Positions 1 to 8,572 of a stretch of 64,000 nucleotides of DNA are shown one piece after another. Positions within the stretch are counted from its first letter, which is position 1. The number at the start of each line of letters is the position of its first letter. Below the pieces are notes generated by a model, which saw nothing but the letters and a program-made list of their open reading frames with translations, searched no databases and was not told the DNA's origin. The position numbers and the translations under genes were made by a program. Origin of the DNA: Pseudomonas syringae KCTC 12500 (GTDB lineage Bacteria > Pseudomonadota > Gammaproteobacteria > Pseudomonadales > Pseudomonadaceae); NCBI RefSeq assembly GCF_000507185.2, contig NZ_AYTM02000002.1, positions 3,441,001-3,505,000 of the forward strand, in the 5' to 3' direction.

Positions 1-756
1 GCCGTCGCGAAATTTTTGAGATTTTTTGTAGGCCCGCTTAAATAAAAAAAAACCTGCAAACAATAAACCGACAATTATCAGCCACCATTCCTGAACAATG
101 TTTGATAGACCAATAACCATCAGAGTAAACGCAGGTAAGTCAGCACCAAAGCCAGCAAATACGGATTGGAACTGCGGTACCACCTTGATCAACAAAATAC
201 CTGACACAATAATCGCTACGATCAACACGGCGATTGGGTATGTCATGGCTTTTTTAATTTTGGCTTTTAGCTTTTCGGTCTTCTCCTTGTAGCTAGCGAC
301 CCGGTCCAGAAGACTTTCAAGTGCCCCCGCTTGCTCGCCGGCATCTACCAGATTGCAAAACAGGTCATCGAAATATTCCGGTTTCTGTCGCAACGCCGTC
401 GCAAAGCTGTTGCCTGCCGACACTTCCTGCTTTAACGAGCTCACAAGTGTACGCATGTTTGGGTTTTCAGCGCCCTCGCTGATGATGTCAAACGACTGCA
501 GCAACGGCACGCCAGCCTTCATCATCGTTGCCATCTGCCGAGAAAAAAACGCGATGTCCAATGGCTTGATCTTCTTGCCTTTGCCGAAGATCGATGCGGA
601 CTTCTTGCGTACCTTGGTGGGGTTGATGCCTTGTTTGCGCAATTGGGCTTTTACGAGTGCCATATTATGGCCGCTCAGTTCGCCACTGGCTTTAGTGCCC
701 TTCTTGTCCACACCTTCCCACGTGTAAACGATGACTTTGACTGCCTTGCTGGCCAT
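1..756 (-). CDS. pilC: type IV pilus inner-membrane platform protein PilC (3' part outside window)
   Basis: The reverse strand reads from an ATG at 756 through about 252 codons and leaves the window still open, so only the N-terminal part is present. It begins MASKAVKVIVYTWEG and contains the GspF/PilC signature around GHNMALVKAQLRKQGINP, followed by a helical cytoplasmic domain (FFSRQMATMMKAGVPLLQSF) and the first transmembrane segments. PilC is the polytopic platform that links the PilB/PilT motors to the growing pilus. It starts 3 bases after the pilB stop, so the two are one operon. The usual length is about 405 residues. The family call is very secure. Confidence 0.95.
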   Translation of the reverse strand, partial: MASKAVKVIVYTWEGVDKKGTKASGELSGHNMALVKAQLRKQGINPTKVRKKSASIFGKGKKIKPLDIAFFSRQMATMMKAGVPLLQSFDIISEGAENPNMRTLVSSLKQEVSAGNSFATALRQKPEYFDDLFCNLVDAGEQAGALESLLDRVASYKEKTEKLKAKIKKAMTYPIAVLIVAIIVSGILLIKVVPQFQSVFAGFGADLPAFTLMVIGLSNIVQEWWLIIVGLLFAGFFLFKRAYKKSQKFRDG

Positions 757-758
757 GC

Positions 759-2453
759 TTAATCCTTGGTCACGCGGTTGACTTCTTCAAGGCTGGTGAT
801 GCCCTGCATGGCTTTTGACAGGCCCGAGGTTCGCAGGTCATTGAAGCCGTCCTTGCGCATCTGCCTGGAAATCTCAAGTGAGTTACCTTCTTCCATGATA
901 ATGCGCTCCAGCTCCGCTGTTTTCTTGACCACCTCATAAATGCCGACTCGGCCTCTATAACCACCATTGCAATGCTCGCAGCCCATCGGCCCATAGATCT
1001 TGAACGTACCGATCTTCGCCTCTGGAAAGCCTTCTTTAATCAACGTCTCGCGAGGAATATCGAGTTCTTTCTTGCAATGGCTACACAGCTTGCGCGCCAG
1101 TCGCTGCGCAATAATCAGGTTTATTGCGGTGGCAATGTTGAACGCTGCAACGCCCATATGATGCAGTCGAGTCAATGTTTCTGCTGCGCTGTTGGTGTGC
1201 AGAGTTGAGAGCACCATGTGGCCGGTTTGCGACGCCTTAATAGCGATTTCGGCGGTTTCCAGGTCGCGAATCTCGCCGACCATGATTACGTCGGGATCTT
1301 GACGCAGGAAGGCGCGCAGTGCCTGAGAAAAGTCCAACCCTTGGCGCGGGTTGACGTTGACCTGATTGATACCTTCCAGGTTGATCTCTACCGGGTCTTC
1401 GGCTGTGGATATGTTGATGTCCACGGTATTGAGAATATTCAGGCCCGTATACAGCGAAACTGTCTTGCCGGAACCCGTGGGGCCGGTCACAAGAATCATG
1501 CCTTGCGGCTGTTTCAACGCCTCCAGATACAAAGCCTTTTGTTCTGGCTCATAGCCCAGCGCATCGATACCCATCTGAGCGCTGGTCGGGTCGAGGATCC
1601 GCATCACGATCTTTTCGCCCCACAGTGTGGGCAAGGTATTCATGCGAAAATCGATGGCCTTTGTTTTGGACACCCGCAACTTGACCCTTCCGTCCTGCGG
1701 TTTGCGTCGTTCCGAAATATCGAGGCTGGCCATGACCTTCAGACGCGCAGCAATACGGTTTGCCAAATGGATCGGCGGTCTGGCGACTTCGTGCAGGATG
1801 CCATCGGTACGCAAACGTACGCGGAAGATCTTTTCATAGGGCTCGAAGTGCAAGTCGGATGATCCTAGTCGGATGGCATCCATAAGCATCTTGTTGACGA
1901 AGCGCACCACCGGGGCATCGTCAGCGTCATTCTGTGTAGCTAGAGTGGTTTCCTTGCCATCCGCCGGTTCGATATCCAGGCCCAGATCGACATCCTCCAG
2001 ATTGCCCAGACCGCTATCGCTGTCAAAAAACCGGTCTATCGCAACAGTCAGCTTGTCATCTTCAACCAGAATCGCTTCGGTGTTCAGACCTGTGCTGAAC
2101 TGAATATCTGTCACTGCCTGATGATTAGTCGGGTCCGAGATTGCAATGAAAAGCTTATTGCCGCGTCGCCAAAGCGGCAGCGCATGATGCTGTCTAACCA
2201 GCTTTTCACTGACCAGCCCCTTAGGCTGGCTTTCCTTGTCCAAGCTGGCGAGGTCCATGAACGGCACGCCGAACTGATCGGAGGCCAATTCTGCCAGCGT
2301 CAGGCTTTTGACCAGTTTGTGCTGAACTAGATAGCTCACCAACGAAATCTTGTCGCGGCGCGCCTGCTGGTACGCTTGCTGCGCAACAGGTTCAGTAAGT
2401 AGCTCGGCTAGGACCAATTGTTTGGCCAAGCCAGTGAGGACAGCATCAGTCAT
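759..2453 (-). CDS. pilB: type IV pilus assembly ATPase PilB
   Basis: This 564-residue hexameric motor powers pilin polymerisation at the cytoplasmic face. Visible parts: an N-terminal MshEN-type domain (about 1-150), Walker A GPTGSGKT at about 324-331, the Asp/Walker B region around 388-400 (DPDVIMVGEIRD), the His box around 411-420 (GHMVLSTLHT), and a zinc tetracysteine with C457, C460, C492 and C495. The open frame extends 24 codons upstream, but the start at 2453 (MTDAVLTGL) matches the family N-terminus and length. It is divergent from pilA and co-directional with pilC. A retraction ATPase (PilT) is excluded by the N-terminal domain and the tetracysteine. Confidence 0.96.
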   Translation of the reverse strand: MTDAVLTGLAKQLVLAELLTEPVAQQAYQQARRDKISLVSYLVQHKLVKSLTLAELASDQFGVPFMDLASLDKESQPKGLVSEKLVRQHHALPLWRRGNKLFIAISDPTNHQAVTDIQFSTGLNTEAILVEDDKLTVAIDRFFDSDSGLGNLEDVDLGLDIEPADGKETTLATQNDADDAPVVRFVNKMLMDAIRLGSSDLHFEPYEKIFRVRLRTDGILHEVARPPIHLANRIAARLKVMASLDISERRKPQDGRVKLRVSKTKAIDFRMNTLPTLWGEKIVMRILDPTSAQMGIDALGYEPEQKALYLEALKQPQGMILVTGPTGSGKTVSLYTGLNILNTVDINISTAEDPVEINLEGINQVNVNPRQGLDFSQALRAFLRQDPDVIMVGEIRDLETAEIAIKASQTGHMVLSTLHTNSAAETLTRLHHMGVAAFNIATAINLIIAQRLARKLCSHCKKELDIPRETLIKEGFPEAKIGTFKIYGPMGCEHCNGGYRGRVGIYEVVKKTAELERIIMEEGNSLEISRQMRKDGFNDLRTSGLSKAMQGITSLEEVNRVTKD

Positions 2454-2615
2454 AAAACCACCAGACACGGACAATGGGTGGGTTATAGCGCAGTCGGGCG
2501 GTGCTGCCAAATGGCAGAGAGACATGTGACGAAAATTGTCAGTTTCTGCTGATTTCTGAGCCTTTCAGAGTCGTGTATTCGCATATTTTTGCTGCGATTA
2601 GGGTGGTGGTATTGT

Positions 2616-2631
2616 TGGCACGACCTATGCT
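2616..2631 (+). promoter_or_regulatory. sigma-54 promoter of pilA
   Basis: TGGCACGACCTATGCT matches the -24/-12 RpoN consensus with the GG and GC pairs at correct spacing, 48 bases before the pilA ATG. Pseudomonas pilA is known to be RpoN/PilR-dependent, so position and family knowledge agree. Enhancer (PilR) sites further upstream were not resolved. Confidence 0.85.
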
Positions 2632-2678
2632 TGCTCGTTTTTAAGGCACCACATAATTGACGCCTCGGAGAAGTAACA

Positions 2679-3113
2679 ATGAAAGCACAAAAAGGTTTTA
2701 CGTTAATCGAACTCATGATCGTAGTTGCGATCATCGGTATCCTGGCTGCCGTCGCAATCCCTTCATATAATACTTACACACTAAAGGCTAAGGTTTCTGA
2801 GGCCTCTGCAATTTCTGCTCCGGCGCAGCAAGCACTTGCGCTGGCTTTCAATGACGGTAGTCTATCGGCTGCAACAACAAATGCATCTTTAGGTTTGCCG
2901 GCTGCTGCTAGCATAACTAGTAAGTATGTTACTTCTGTCACTGCTGTTGGCACCTCGGCAACCGCAGGTACTGTTACAGTTGTAATGCAAGGTACCGGTA
3001 GCGCTGATGTAGATACAAAAAACGTTGTATATACAATGACATGTGTTGCGAGTGCTCAGTGCACATGGACTGTTGGTGGGACGGTTACAGCCGCTTATCT
3101 TCCTAAAACCTAA
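2679..3113 (+). CDS. pilA: type IVa major pilin PilA
   Basis: A 144-residue type IV prepilin. It has a short 6-residue leader (MKAQKG), cleavage before Phe, Glu at mature position 5, and the hydrophobic N-terminal helix [20 protein letters not shown]. The C-terminal disulfide loop is defined by C122 and C128. It is processed by PilD (outside the window) and assembled by PilB/PilC. A GGAG ribosome-binding site lies 9 bases before the ATG. The body is Ala/Thr/Val/Ser-rich with little aromatic content, and the DNA is clearly AT-richer than flanking genes (codons such as aca, gta, agt, act), which suggests exchange of pilin alleles. Being divergent from pilB is the normal Pseudomonas arrangement. 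Confidence 0.96.
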   Translation: MKAQKGFTLIELMIVVAIIGILAAVAIPSYNTYTLKAKVSEASAISAPAQQALALAFNDGSLSAATTNASLGLPAAASITSKYVTSVTAVGTSATAGTVTVVMQGTGSADVDTKNVVYTMTCVASAQCTWTVGGTVTAAYLPKT

Positions 3114-3145
3114 TGGTTGAATCCTCTTTTTAAAGGGGGTAGAGT

Positions 3146-3174
3146 TAGCCCGGTCGTCGACTGGGCTATTCTTT
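3146..3174 (+). terminator. rho-independent terminator of pilA
   Basis: A 10-bp stem (TAGCCCGGTC / GACTGGGCTA, one G-U pair, 3-base loop) followed by TTCTTT lies 33 bases after the pilA stop. Confidence 0.75.
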
Positions 3175-3413
3175 ATGTTCCGTTTGTGTGCTGTGAGTTT
3201 TTAAGTGCTCCGTCTTGCTAAAGCTATCCGTGATGGCTTACTGTATTTCGGTTGGTTATAAAGGTTTTCTGAGGTGGTATTAAATGTTGTAAATGGCTAT
3301 TTGCGGTACCTTGGTTTTGCTGTTGGCGTTTTCAGCTAGTGTAATGGTCTTCTTAATGCATATGTCACACTAACGCCAGTCACTGTGTCAACTGTGGTTT
3401 ACCTCCTGCCAAT

Positions 3414-3548
3414 TCAACCTATTTCATCCCTCCGCTCCAACCTAAGCCTATACCCAATCTCCGCAATCGCAGGCAGCAACTCCAGCCCCAACTCCGAAAG
3501 ACTGTACTCCGCAGAAGGCGGCGAAGTCGCAAGCACCGTCCTAATCAC
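3414..3548 (-). pseudogene. C-terminal remnant of an HxlR-family transcriptional regulator
   Basis: The reverse strand encodes about 44 residues, VIRTVLATSPPSAEYSLSEL followed by GLELLPAIAEIGYRLRL, ending at TGA. The segment SPPSAEYSLSELG is the conserved winged-helix C-terminal signature of HxlR regulators (typical form VPPRVEYSLTELG). An in-frame TAA directly precedes the fragment and no helix-turn-helix part is present, so most of the gene has been lost. The rest of the 660-base gap between pilA and the DUF433 gene shows only hairpins and no credible ORF. Confidence 0.72.
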
Positions 3549-3576
3549 ATGTTAGACTCACCTGTTGAAACGATAA

Positions 3577-3610
3577 CGCCCCCGGCGGATGTGCTTCGTT
3601 GGGGGCGCTT
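3577..3610 (+). terminator. possible hairpin terminator
   Basis: CGCCCCC and GGGGGCG form a 7-bp stem, extendable inward through G-U pairs, followed by CTTT. Read on the plus strand it is a weak terminator; no obvious gene ends here, so it may be a leftover of the degraded region. Confidence 0.35.
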
Positions 3611-3774
3611 TGATTCGATTGCTTGGTGTTATGCGATGGCATTGTAGGACATTTCAGCTTTTGCATTAGGTCACTTCCTGATTCACTTCGGTTACCGAAA
3701 CGTTCGTTGATTGATATCCGAATCAAGCCCAGAATTACCCACCCGATTACTCCACACATGAGAAGAGAGGGGCT

Positions 3775-4467
3775 ATGAACACCACCGCATTACCCAGTCG
3801 CCTCCTCGGTGTGGGCCTATACACCCCAGCAGAAGCGTCCTCATACACTGGCATTCCAGCAAAGGACATTCGTAGATGGATGTTTGGCTATAGCGCGGCA
3901 GGCGTCGATCACCCCGGCCTCTGGACGCCAGAGGTTGCATTTCTCGACGACAAGCTGCTCGGCTTCCACGACCTGCTGGAAATTCGTTTTGTTCATGCAT
4001 TTCGCCAGCACGGCGTCAGCTTCCAAGCGATCCGCAGCGCCTCGTTGCAAGCCAGAGAAATGTTCGGTCAGCTCTACCCGTTTACGTGCAGACGCTTTCA
4101 AACCGACGGTCGGGATATTTTCGCGACCGTCCTGGATGAAACGGGTGATGAGGCTCTGCTGGATCTGGTGAAGCGGCAATACGCGTTCAAGCAGGTCATT
4201 ACGCCCTCTCTGTACGAGGGCATTGATTACGCAGGTGAAGAGTCGGCAAAGCGCTGGTATCCGGTCAAGCGAAGCAAGGCAGTCGTTTTGGACCCCGCAA
4301 GGAATTTTGGCAAACCGGTGTTGGCAACAACGGGAATCGACACAGCAACGACCTATCATTCTTATCTAGCTGAAGGCCAGAACGCGAAGCGTGTGGCTTT
4401 ACTCTATGAGATTGCGCCTGTCGCAGTGAAAGCAGCCGTTAACTATGAGCGTAGCCACGCAGCTTAA
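3775..4467 (+). CDS. DUF433-type antitoxin-like protein with MerR-like HTH (orphan)
   Basis: A 230-residue protein. The N-terminus (LYTPAEASSYTGIPAKDIRRW) resembles a MerR-type helix-turn-helix that selects a DNA-binding surface. The C-terminus carries the DUF433 signature (VVLDPARNFGKPVLATTGID, then VALLYEI and AAVNYE). In homologous operons this protein is followed by a short PIN/DUF5615-type toxin. Here only 47 bases separate it from a convergent gene and no toxin frame is visible, so it is an orphan antitoxin or a stand-alone regulator. The function is inferred from architecture only. Confidence 0.7.
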   Translation: MNTTALPSRLLGVGLYTPAEASSYTGIPAKDIRRWMFGYSAAGVDHPGLWTPEVAFLDDKLLGFHDLLEIRFVHAFRQHGVSFQAIRSASLQAREMFGQLYPFTCRRFQTDGRDIFATVLDETGDEALLDLVKRQYAFKQVITPSLYEGIDYAGEESAKRWYPVKRSKAVVLDPARNFGKPVLATTGIDTATTYHSYLAEGQNAKRVALLYEIAPVAVKAAVNYERSHAA

Positions 4468-4514
4468 GATACGTGGCCAGGCAGTTACTGACTGCTCAGG
4501 TCAGGGATTGGCTT

Positions 4515-5060
4515 CTACCTCACCACCCCATCAACCCGCGCCCGCCCCTTAAACCTCCTCCTAACCCCAACCACAACCATCACCACCAACAACCCCACCA
4601 CCACAAAAAAGATCGTGTTAAAAACCGGAAACGGCTGATCACGACTCGTCACCGCTTCAACTTCGGTCACGTTGGGAAACATCGACAGGATGGTTATCCG
4701 CCAACCGTAGTAACGGATCAAAGCCAGTTGCTGGGAATCACGCGAGTAGCCTTGGGCTTTGGCCTGGATGTCGGCGGAGTCGAATTTGAAGTACCACGGG
4801 AAGCTCCAGCCGGTGTCTTCGTTGCGGTAGACCACGACTTTCTTGCTGTCCGGGTCTTCGGTGTTGATGAAGTACACGTCGCGGGTCGGGCCGTCTGCCG
4901 GGTTTTCGGCGTTGATGACGCCGTCGGCGTCCATTCTTTTGACTTCCACGCCGGTGATCATCACGACATCATGGCGCGGCAGGACGTAGTAGAGGCTTAA
5001 TGCGCCGATCCCCAGTGCAACGAATACCACAAGCCAAATCGACCTTCTCAGCCACTTCAT
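4515..5060 (-). CDS. DUF1523 family membrane protein
   Basis: A 181-residue protein with an N-terminal membrane helix (about 6-27, IWLVVFVALGIGALSLYYVL), a periplasmic middle domain (about 30-145, containing DVYFINTEDPDSKKVVVYRN) and a second helix near 148-166 followed by an Arg-rich tail. This layout is that of the DUF1523 family, whose biochemical role is not known. The start ATG at 5060 has AGAGG upstream. It is transcribed away from the Ter operon and towards the DUF433 gene, and seems to be monocistronic. The 119 bases before the Ter operon must hold promoters for both directions. Confidence 0.75.
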   Translation of the reverse strand: MKWLRRSIWLVVFVALGIGALSLYYVLPRHDVVMITGVEVKRMDADGVINAENPADGPTRDVYFINTEDPDSKKVVVYRNEDTGWSFPWYFKFDSADIQAKAQGYSRDSQQLALIRYYGWRITILSMFPNVTEVEAVTSRDQPFPVFNTIFFVVVGLLVVMVVVGVRRRFKGRARVDGVVR

Positions 5061-5179
5061 ACCAGCGTCCTCTGTTTAAAATTGCGTGACTTTGCCCTAA
5101 TCCGAACATTTCGAAGCAAAACAGTTATTACAAAATTCGACAAGGCCGTTGCTGACGGCGTTGTCTCCCGGAGATTGAC

Positions 5180-6178
5180 ATGATTTGGTTCCTTGAAGGG
5201 CAATCCAGCCAGCGTGAAGTGATCATGGGGGCGCGCGATGCGCTACCTGCGTCGGTGCAGATCATCGCTTCGCATCGCCAGCAGCGCTCCGAAATCACCG
5301 GGCAGGCCGATGTGGCGCTGCAAGAGCCGGTCGATAACGACGAGCGTATCGACTGGGTGCTGCACACCGCTCGCTCGCTGGGCGTCAAGATTATTGTCGC
5401 CGGCCGGATAGGCAGCTTTTACGAAGCGCAGCGTGCGCGTTTTGTCGCTGAAGGGTTGGACCTCGTCACCGGCGGAACGTCCCTGCAGACCTTCATGGAT
5501 GTCGATGACAAGAGTCGTTTCACGGCAGCGGCCGAGGCGGCGGGGCTGGCATGTATTCCGGGGATTGCCGTCAGCAATGCCGAGGAGTTGCAGGCGGCTT
5601 ACGATGCGTTGGCGGTGTCTGGCGAGGTGTGCATCAAGCCGGTGGTCGGGATTTACGGGCGCGGCTTTTGGCGCTTCAAGACCGACGTTGACGATTTTCG
5701 TTGTTTCGCCAACCCCGATGCGCGTGAAACGACCTTTCAGGCGTACCTTAATGCTTATCGTCAGGCTGATGACGTGCCGGCCATGCTGCTCATGCCGTAT
5801 ATGCCGGGCAGTGAGTGTTCGGTGGACATGGTCTGCGAGCACGGCAAGGCGGTTGCCGTCGTCGGGCGGCGCAAGGTGGGGCTCAATCAGACCTTCGAGC
5901 GTGACAGCGAAGCTGTACAGCTCGCGGTACGTGCGGCGGAGCATTTTGCCTGCGACGGGCTGATCAATGTGCAGACCCGCGACGACGCGGATGGCAAGCC
6001 GCGCTTGCTGGAGATCAACCCGCGTTATTCAGGCGGCATTGGCTACACCCGTGAAACCGGCATCAACCTGCCGGGTATTTTCGCGGCAAGGCGTCTCGGC
6101 TTGAAAGAACCGGAAACACATTGGCTCGAAGATATCCGCGTCAAGGCCATCACGGTCGCTGTACGGGCCTCGGTTTGA
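5180..6178 (+). CDS. ATP-grasp ligase of the Ter-associated biosynthetic cluster
   Basis: A 332-residue ATP-grasp enzyme of the carbamoyl-phosphate-synthase-like type. The N-terminal third is a Rossmann-like pre-ATP-grasp domain. The ATP-binding part includes CIKPVVGIYGRGFWRFK (about 151-167, a Lys/Gly-rich strand-loop) and the metal ligands in LLEINPRYSGGIGY (about 277-290). It should join a carboxylate to an amine or thiol using ATP; the substrate is unknown. It is the first gene of a 13-gene co-directional run, with GGAG 8 bases before the ATG. Comparative work on Ter systems places such ligases beside TerD-type proteins and phosphoribosyltransferases in a predicted nucleoside-like metabolite pathway. 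Confidence 0.8.
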   Translation: MIWFLEGQSSQREVIMGARDALPASVQIIASHRQQRSEITGQADVALQEPVDNDERIDWVLHTARSLGVKIIVAGRIGSFYEAQRARFVAEGLDLVTGGTSLQTFMDVDDKSRFTAAAEAAGLACIPGIAVSNAEELQAAYDALAVSGEVCIKPVVGIYGRGFWRFKTDVDDFRCFANPDARETTFQAYLNAYRQADDVPAMLLMPYMPGSECSVDMVCEHGKAVAVVGRRKVGLNQTFERDSEAVQLAVRAAEHFACDGLINVQTRDDADGKPRLLEINPRYSGGIGYTRETGINLPGIFAARRLGLKEPETHWLEDIRVKAITVAVRASV

Positions 6179-6232
6179 TCGTGATAATAGATTTTTGCTA
6201 TCACTAATCGCTCTTATCAGGGAGGATCGGGC

Positions 6233-7372
6233 ATGAAGCTTCTTGCGCCAGGTGCAAACACTGCTTTAGCTAACGCCCACTGCACCTGGAACCTGGAGAG
6301 CGGTAAGTCTTCGGTTTTTGGTGAGTACGCAGCGGTCGCCTTGCTGGCGGTCAACGACAAGCGCCAGCCGATGGGCGATCCAGCGCTGCTGCAACAGGAA
6401 CAAGGCTGGATGGAGTGGAGCGGCGGCCCTCAGGATGTTGGCTGCACGTTAAGGCTGGACAGGCTCCCGACGGGCAGTGATCGCGTGCTGCTGATGGTCT
6501 ACGTCTACGCAGCCATGGGGCCGATCCGCGATATTGCCAGCCTGCACCTCAAAGTGGATGGTGATATCGAGCACCGCCTGGACCTGCGCGATAACGGCGA
6601 AGCGGCGATCATCATCGGCGAGTTCTACAAACGCAATGAGCAATGGAAATTCCGCGCGCTGAGCGAAGGCTCGGCGTATGGACTGTCGGCGTTCGGGCGC
6701 AAGATCGGTCTGGACGTGGACGACCGTCATCCGCGCCGCCCGTCTGCGGGGTCGGGTGGCGGGCCACGGCATGAGTCGGCGACCGGCACGGCGTTCGTGG
6801 TCGGCCCGGCGCACGTCATGACCTGTGCGCATGTCATCGAAGACATGGGCGTGTTCTACATCACTTCACTGGAGGGCCGTTACAAGGCCGAGCCAGTGGT
6901 CATCGACCGTCGCAACGACATCGCGCTGCTGCGCGTGCAGGGCGCACCGCTGTTGTCTCCGGTTACATTCCGGGACGGGCAGGGCTGTGAGCCGGGTGAT
7001 ACCGTAGCGGTTTTGGGCTATCCACTGGCGTCCATTTCAGGTGGCGGGTTGCAGGTGACTCAGGGCGGGATCTCCGGTCTGTTCGGCCTGCACAACGATG
7101 CCAGCCTGTTTCAGTTCACGGCACCGATACAGCCGGGGTCCAGTGGCAGCCCGTTATTCGACAACGGGGGCGCGGTGATTGGCATGGTGACCTCAACCGT
7201 ACCGGACGGGCAAAACATGAACTTCGCCGTGAAGTCCGCACTGTTGCTGGCCTTTCTGCAGGCGTGCCGCATCGACGCTGCGCATGCCCGCCCGGAAAGG
7301 TCGTACACCACCACAGAAATCTCACGCACCGCTCAGTCGTCGTTATGGCTCGTTGAAGCCTCTCGCCAATGA
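6233..7372 (+). CDS. TerD-domain / trypsin-like serine protease fusion
   Basis: A 379-residue two-domain protein. Residues about 1-165 form a TerD/TerZ-type stress domain (LLAPGANT start, DGDIEHRLDLRDNGEAAIII, then EFYKRNEQWKFRA). After a Gly/Pro/Arg linker (about 166-182) comes a trypsin-like protease with the triad apparently intact: His200 in MTCAHVIED, Asp229 in RRNDIALL, Ser304 in QPGSSGSP. There is no signal peptide, so it should act in the cytoplasm. The TerD part may sense Ca2+ or envelope state and control proteolysis of a partner. GGAGG precedes the ATG; it lies 54 bases from the ATP-grasp gene. Domain identity is solid; the target is unknown. Confidence 0.85.
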   Translation: MKLLAPGANTALANAHCTWNLESGKSSVFGEYAAVALLAVNDKRQPMGDPALLQQEQGWMEWSGGPQDVGCTLRLDRLPTGSDRVLLMVYVYAAMGPIRDIASLHLKVDGDIEHRLDLRDNGEAAIIIGEFYKRNEQWKFRALSEGSAYGLSAFGRKIGLDVDDRHPRRPSAGSGGGPRHESATGTAFVVGPAHVMTCAHVIEDMGVFYITSLEGRYKAEPVVIDRRNDIALLRVQGAPLLSPVTFRDGQGCEPGDTVAVLGYPLASISGGGLQVTQGGISGLFGLHNDASLFQFTAPIQPGSSGSPLFDNGGAVIGMVTSTVPDGQNMNFAVKSALLLAFLQACRIDAAHARPERSYTTTEISRTAQSSLWLVEASRQ

Positions 7373-7438
7373 AGTCGGTGTTGCCTGGCTGGTCTGCAGG
7401 CGTCAGGGGCTGCGGCCCCGCTAATCAGGAATATATCG

Positions 7439-8572
7439 ATGGACAGCAGCGCAGCTTTTTCCAACCCTACAAAGCTTCGTGCTGATCTGCTTCGTGGTCG
7501 CCTCGATGTCAGCGTCGATTCGTCGACCATCGCTCCGGATTCACTGTTCGGCTTCGCCGAGCGGCGTAATCCCAAGCGCGCGTTTCTCTTCGTGTCCCGA
7601 GTGTTGGGACGCCACATCCCTGCGCGCCCGAGCGTGATGCTGAAAAGCTTTCAGGACCTGGCGCACAAGATCCCCGCAGACCTGCCCGGTCCGGTGCTGG
7701 TCATCGGCATGGCCGAAACCGCCGTGGGCCTCGGCGCCGGGGTACACCGTGCCTACAGCGCAACGCGCCCGGATGCCCTGTACATGGTCAGTACGCGCCA
7801 TCCGACCGGCAGCGCGCTGTTCGCCCGCTTTGAAGAAGAGCACAGCCACGCCAGCGCTCATCTGATCCACCTGCCCGTTGATCCGGCGTTACGCGAGATG
7901 ATGCTCGGTGCCCGTTCGCTGGTGCTGGTCGATGACGAGGCGTCGACGGGCAAGACCTTCATCAACCTGCATCAGGCGCTGGTCGACGCTGGCTTGAGCA
8001 AGCTCGAGCGGGTGGTGACCTGCGTGCTCACCGACTGGTCGGCGGGCGCGGTCAGTACCTCGATGGGCGCAGTGGCAGAACAGGTCTCGCTGCTGCAAGG
8101 CTCGTACTCCTTTGATGAAGACGTAAGCGCGCCGCTGCCGGAGATGCCGGAAGTCGGCACCGTTGCCATGGGTGACTGGCCGCTGGTCACTGCCAACGAC
8201 TGGGGGCGCATGGGTGTGCTGTCGGTGGCCGATACGCTGGCACCCGGCATTACCGTCAAAAAGGGCGAACGCATTCTGGTGGTTGGCACCAGTGAGTTCG
8301 TCTGGCGCCCGTTCCTGCTCGCTGAGCGTCTGGAGAAGGCCGGAGCCGACGTGCATTTCAGTTCCACCAGCCGTTCACCGATTGCACTCGGTCATGCCAT
8401 CGACCATGCGCTGTCGTTCTCCGACAACTATGGCCTGGGCATCCCCAACTTCCTCTACAACGTGCGGCCGGGTCAGTTCGACCGGGTGCTGATCTGTACC
8501 GAAACCCCAAGGCAGGCCGTGCCTGCCGAGTTGATCGAAGCACTGAATGCCGAGGTCATCTGCGATGAGTAA
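7439..8572 (+). CDS. phosphoribosyltransferase with C-terminal TRSP domain
   Basis: A 377-residue protein. The PRPP-binding loop of type I phosphoribosyltransferases is seen as LVLVDDEASTGKTF (about 161-174), preceded by a hood-like N-terminal part. The C-terminal roughly 130 residues (from about 245, ending in the PGQFDRVLICTETP segment) correspond to the TRSP domain found only in this Ter-linked family. It is expected to transfer a base or base-like group to or from phosphoribose. A GGGGC-TGCG-GCCCC hairpin at 7406-7419 sits before the start, without a U-tract. Its stop overlaps the next start (ATGAGTAA), which implies translational coupling with the HAD gene. Confidence 0.82.
   Translation: MDSSAAFSNPTKLRADLLRGRLDVSVDSSTIAPDSLFGFAERRNPKRAFLFVSRVLGRHIPARPSVMLKSFQDLAHKIPADLPGPVLVIGMAETAVGLGAGVHRAYSATRPDALYMVSTRHPTGSALFARFEEEHSHASAHLIHLPVDPALREMMLGARSLVLVDDEASTGKTFINLHQALVDAGLSKLERVVTCVLTDWSAGAVSTSMGAVAEQVSLLQGSYSFDEDVSAPLPEMPEVGTVAMGDWPLVTANDWGRMGVLSVADTLAPGITVKKGERILVVGTSEFVWRPFLLAERLEKAGADVHFSSTSRSPIALGHAIDHALSFSDNYGLGIPNFLYNVRPGQFDRVLICTETPRQAVPAELIEALNAEVICDE

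Noticed and set aside
3541..3759. 72-residue reverse-strand frame before the DUF433 gene
   Set aside because: No ribosome-binding site or domain; it includes the hairpin and partly covers the HxlR remnant in another frame.
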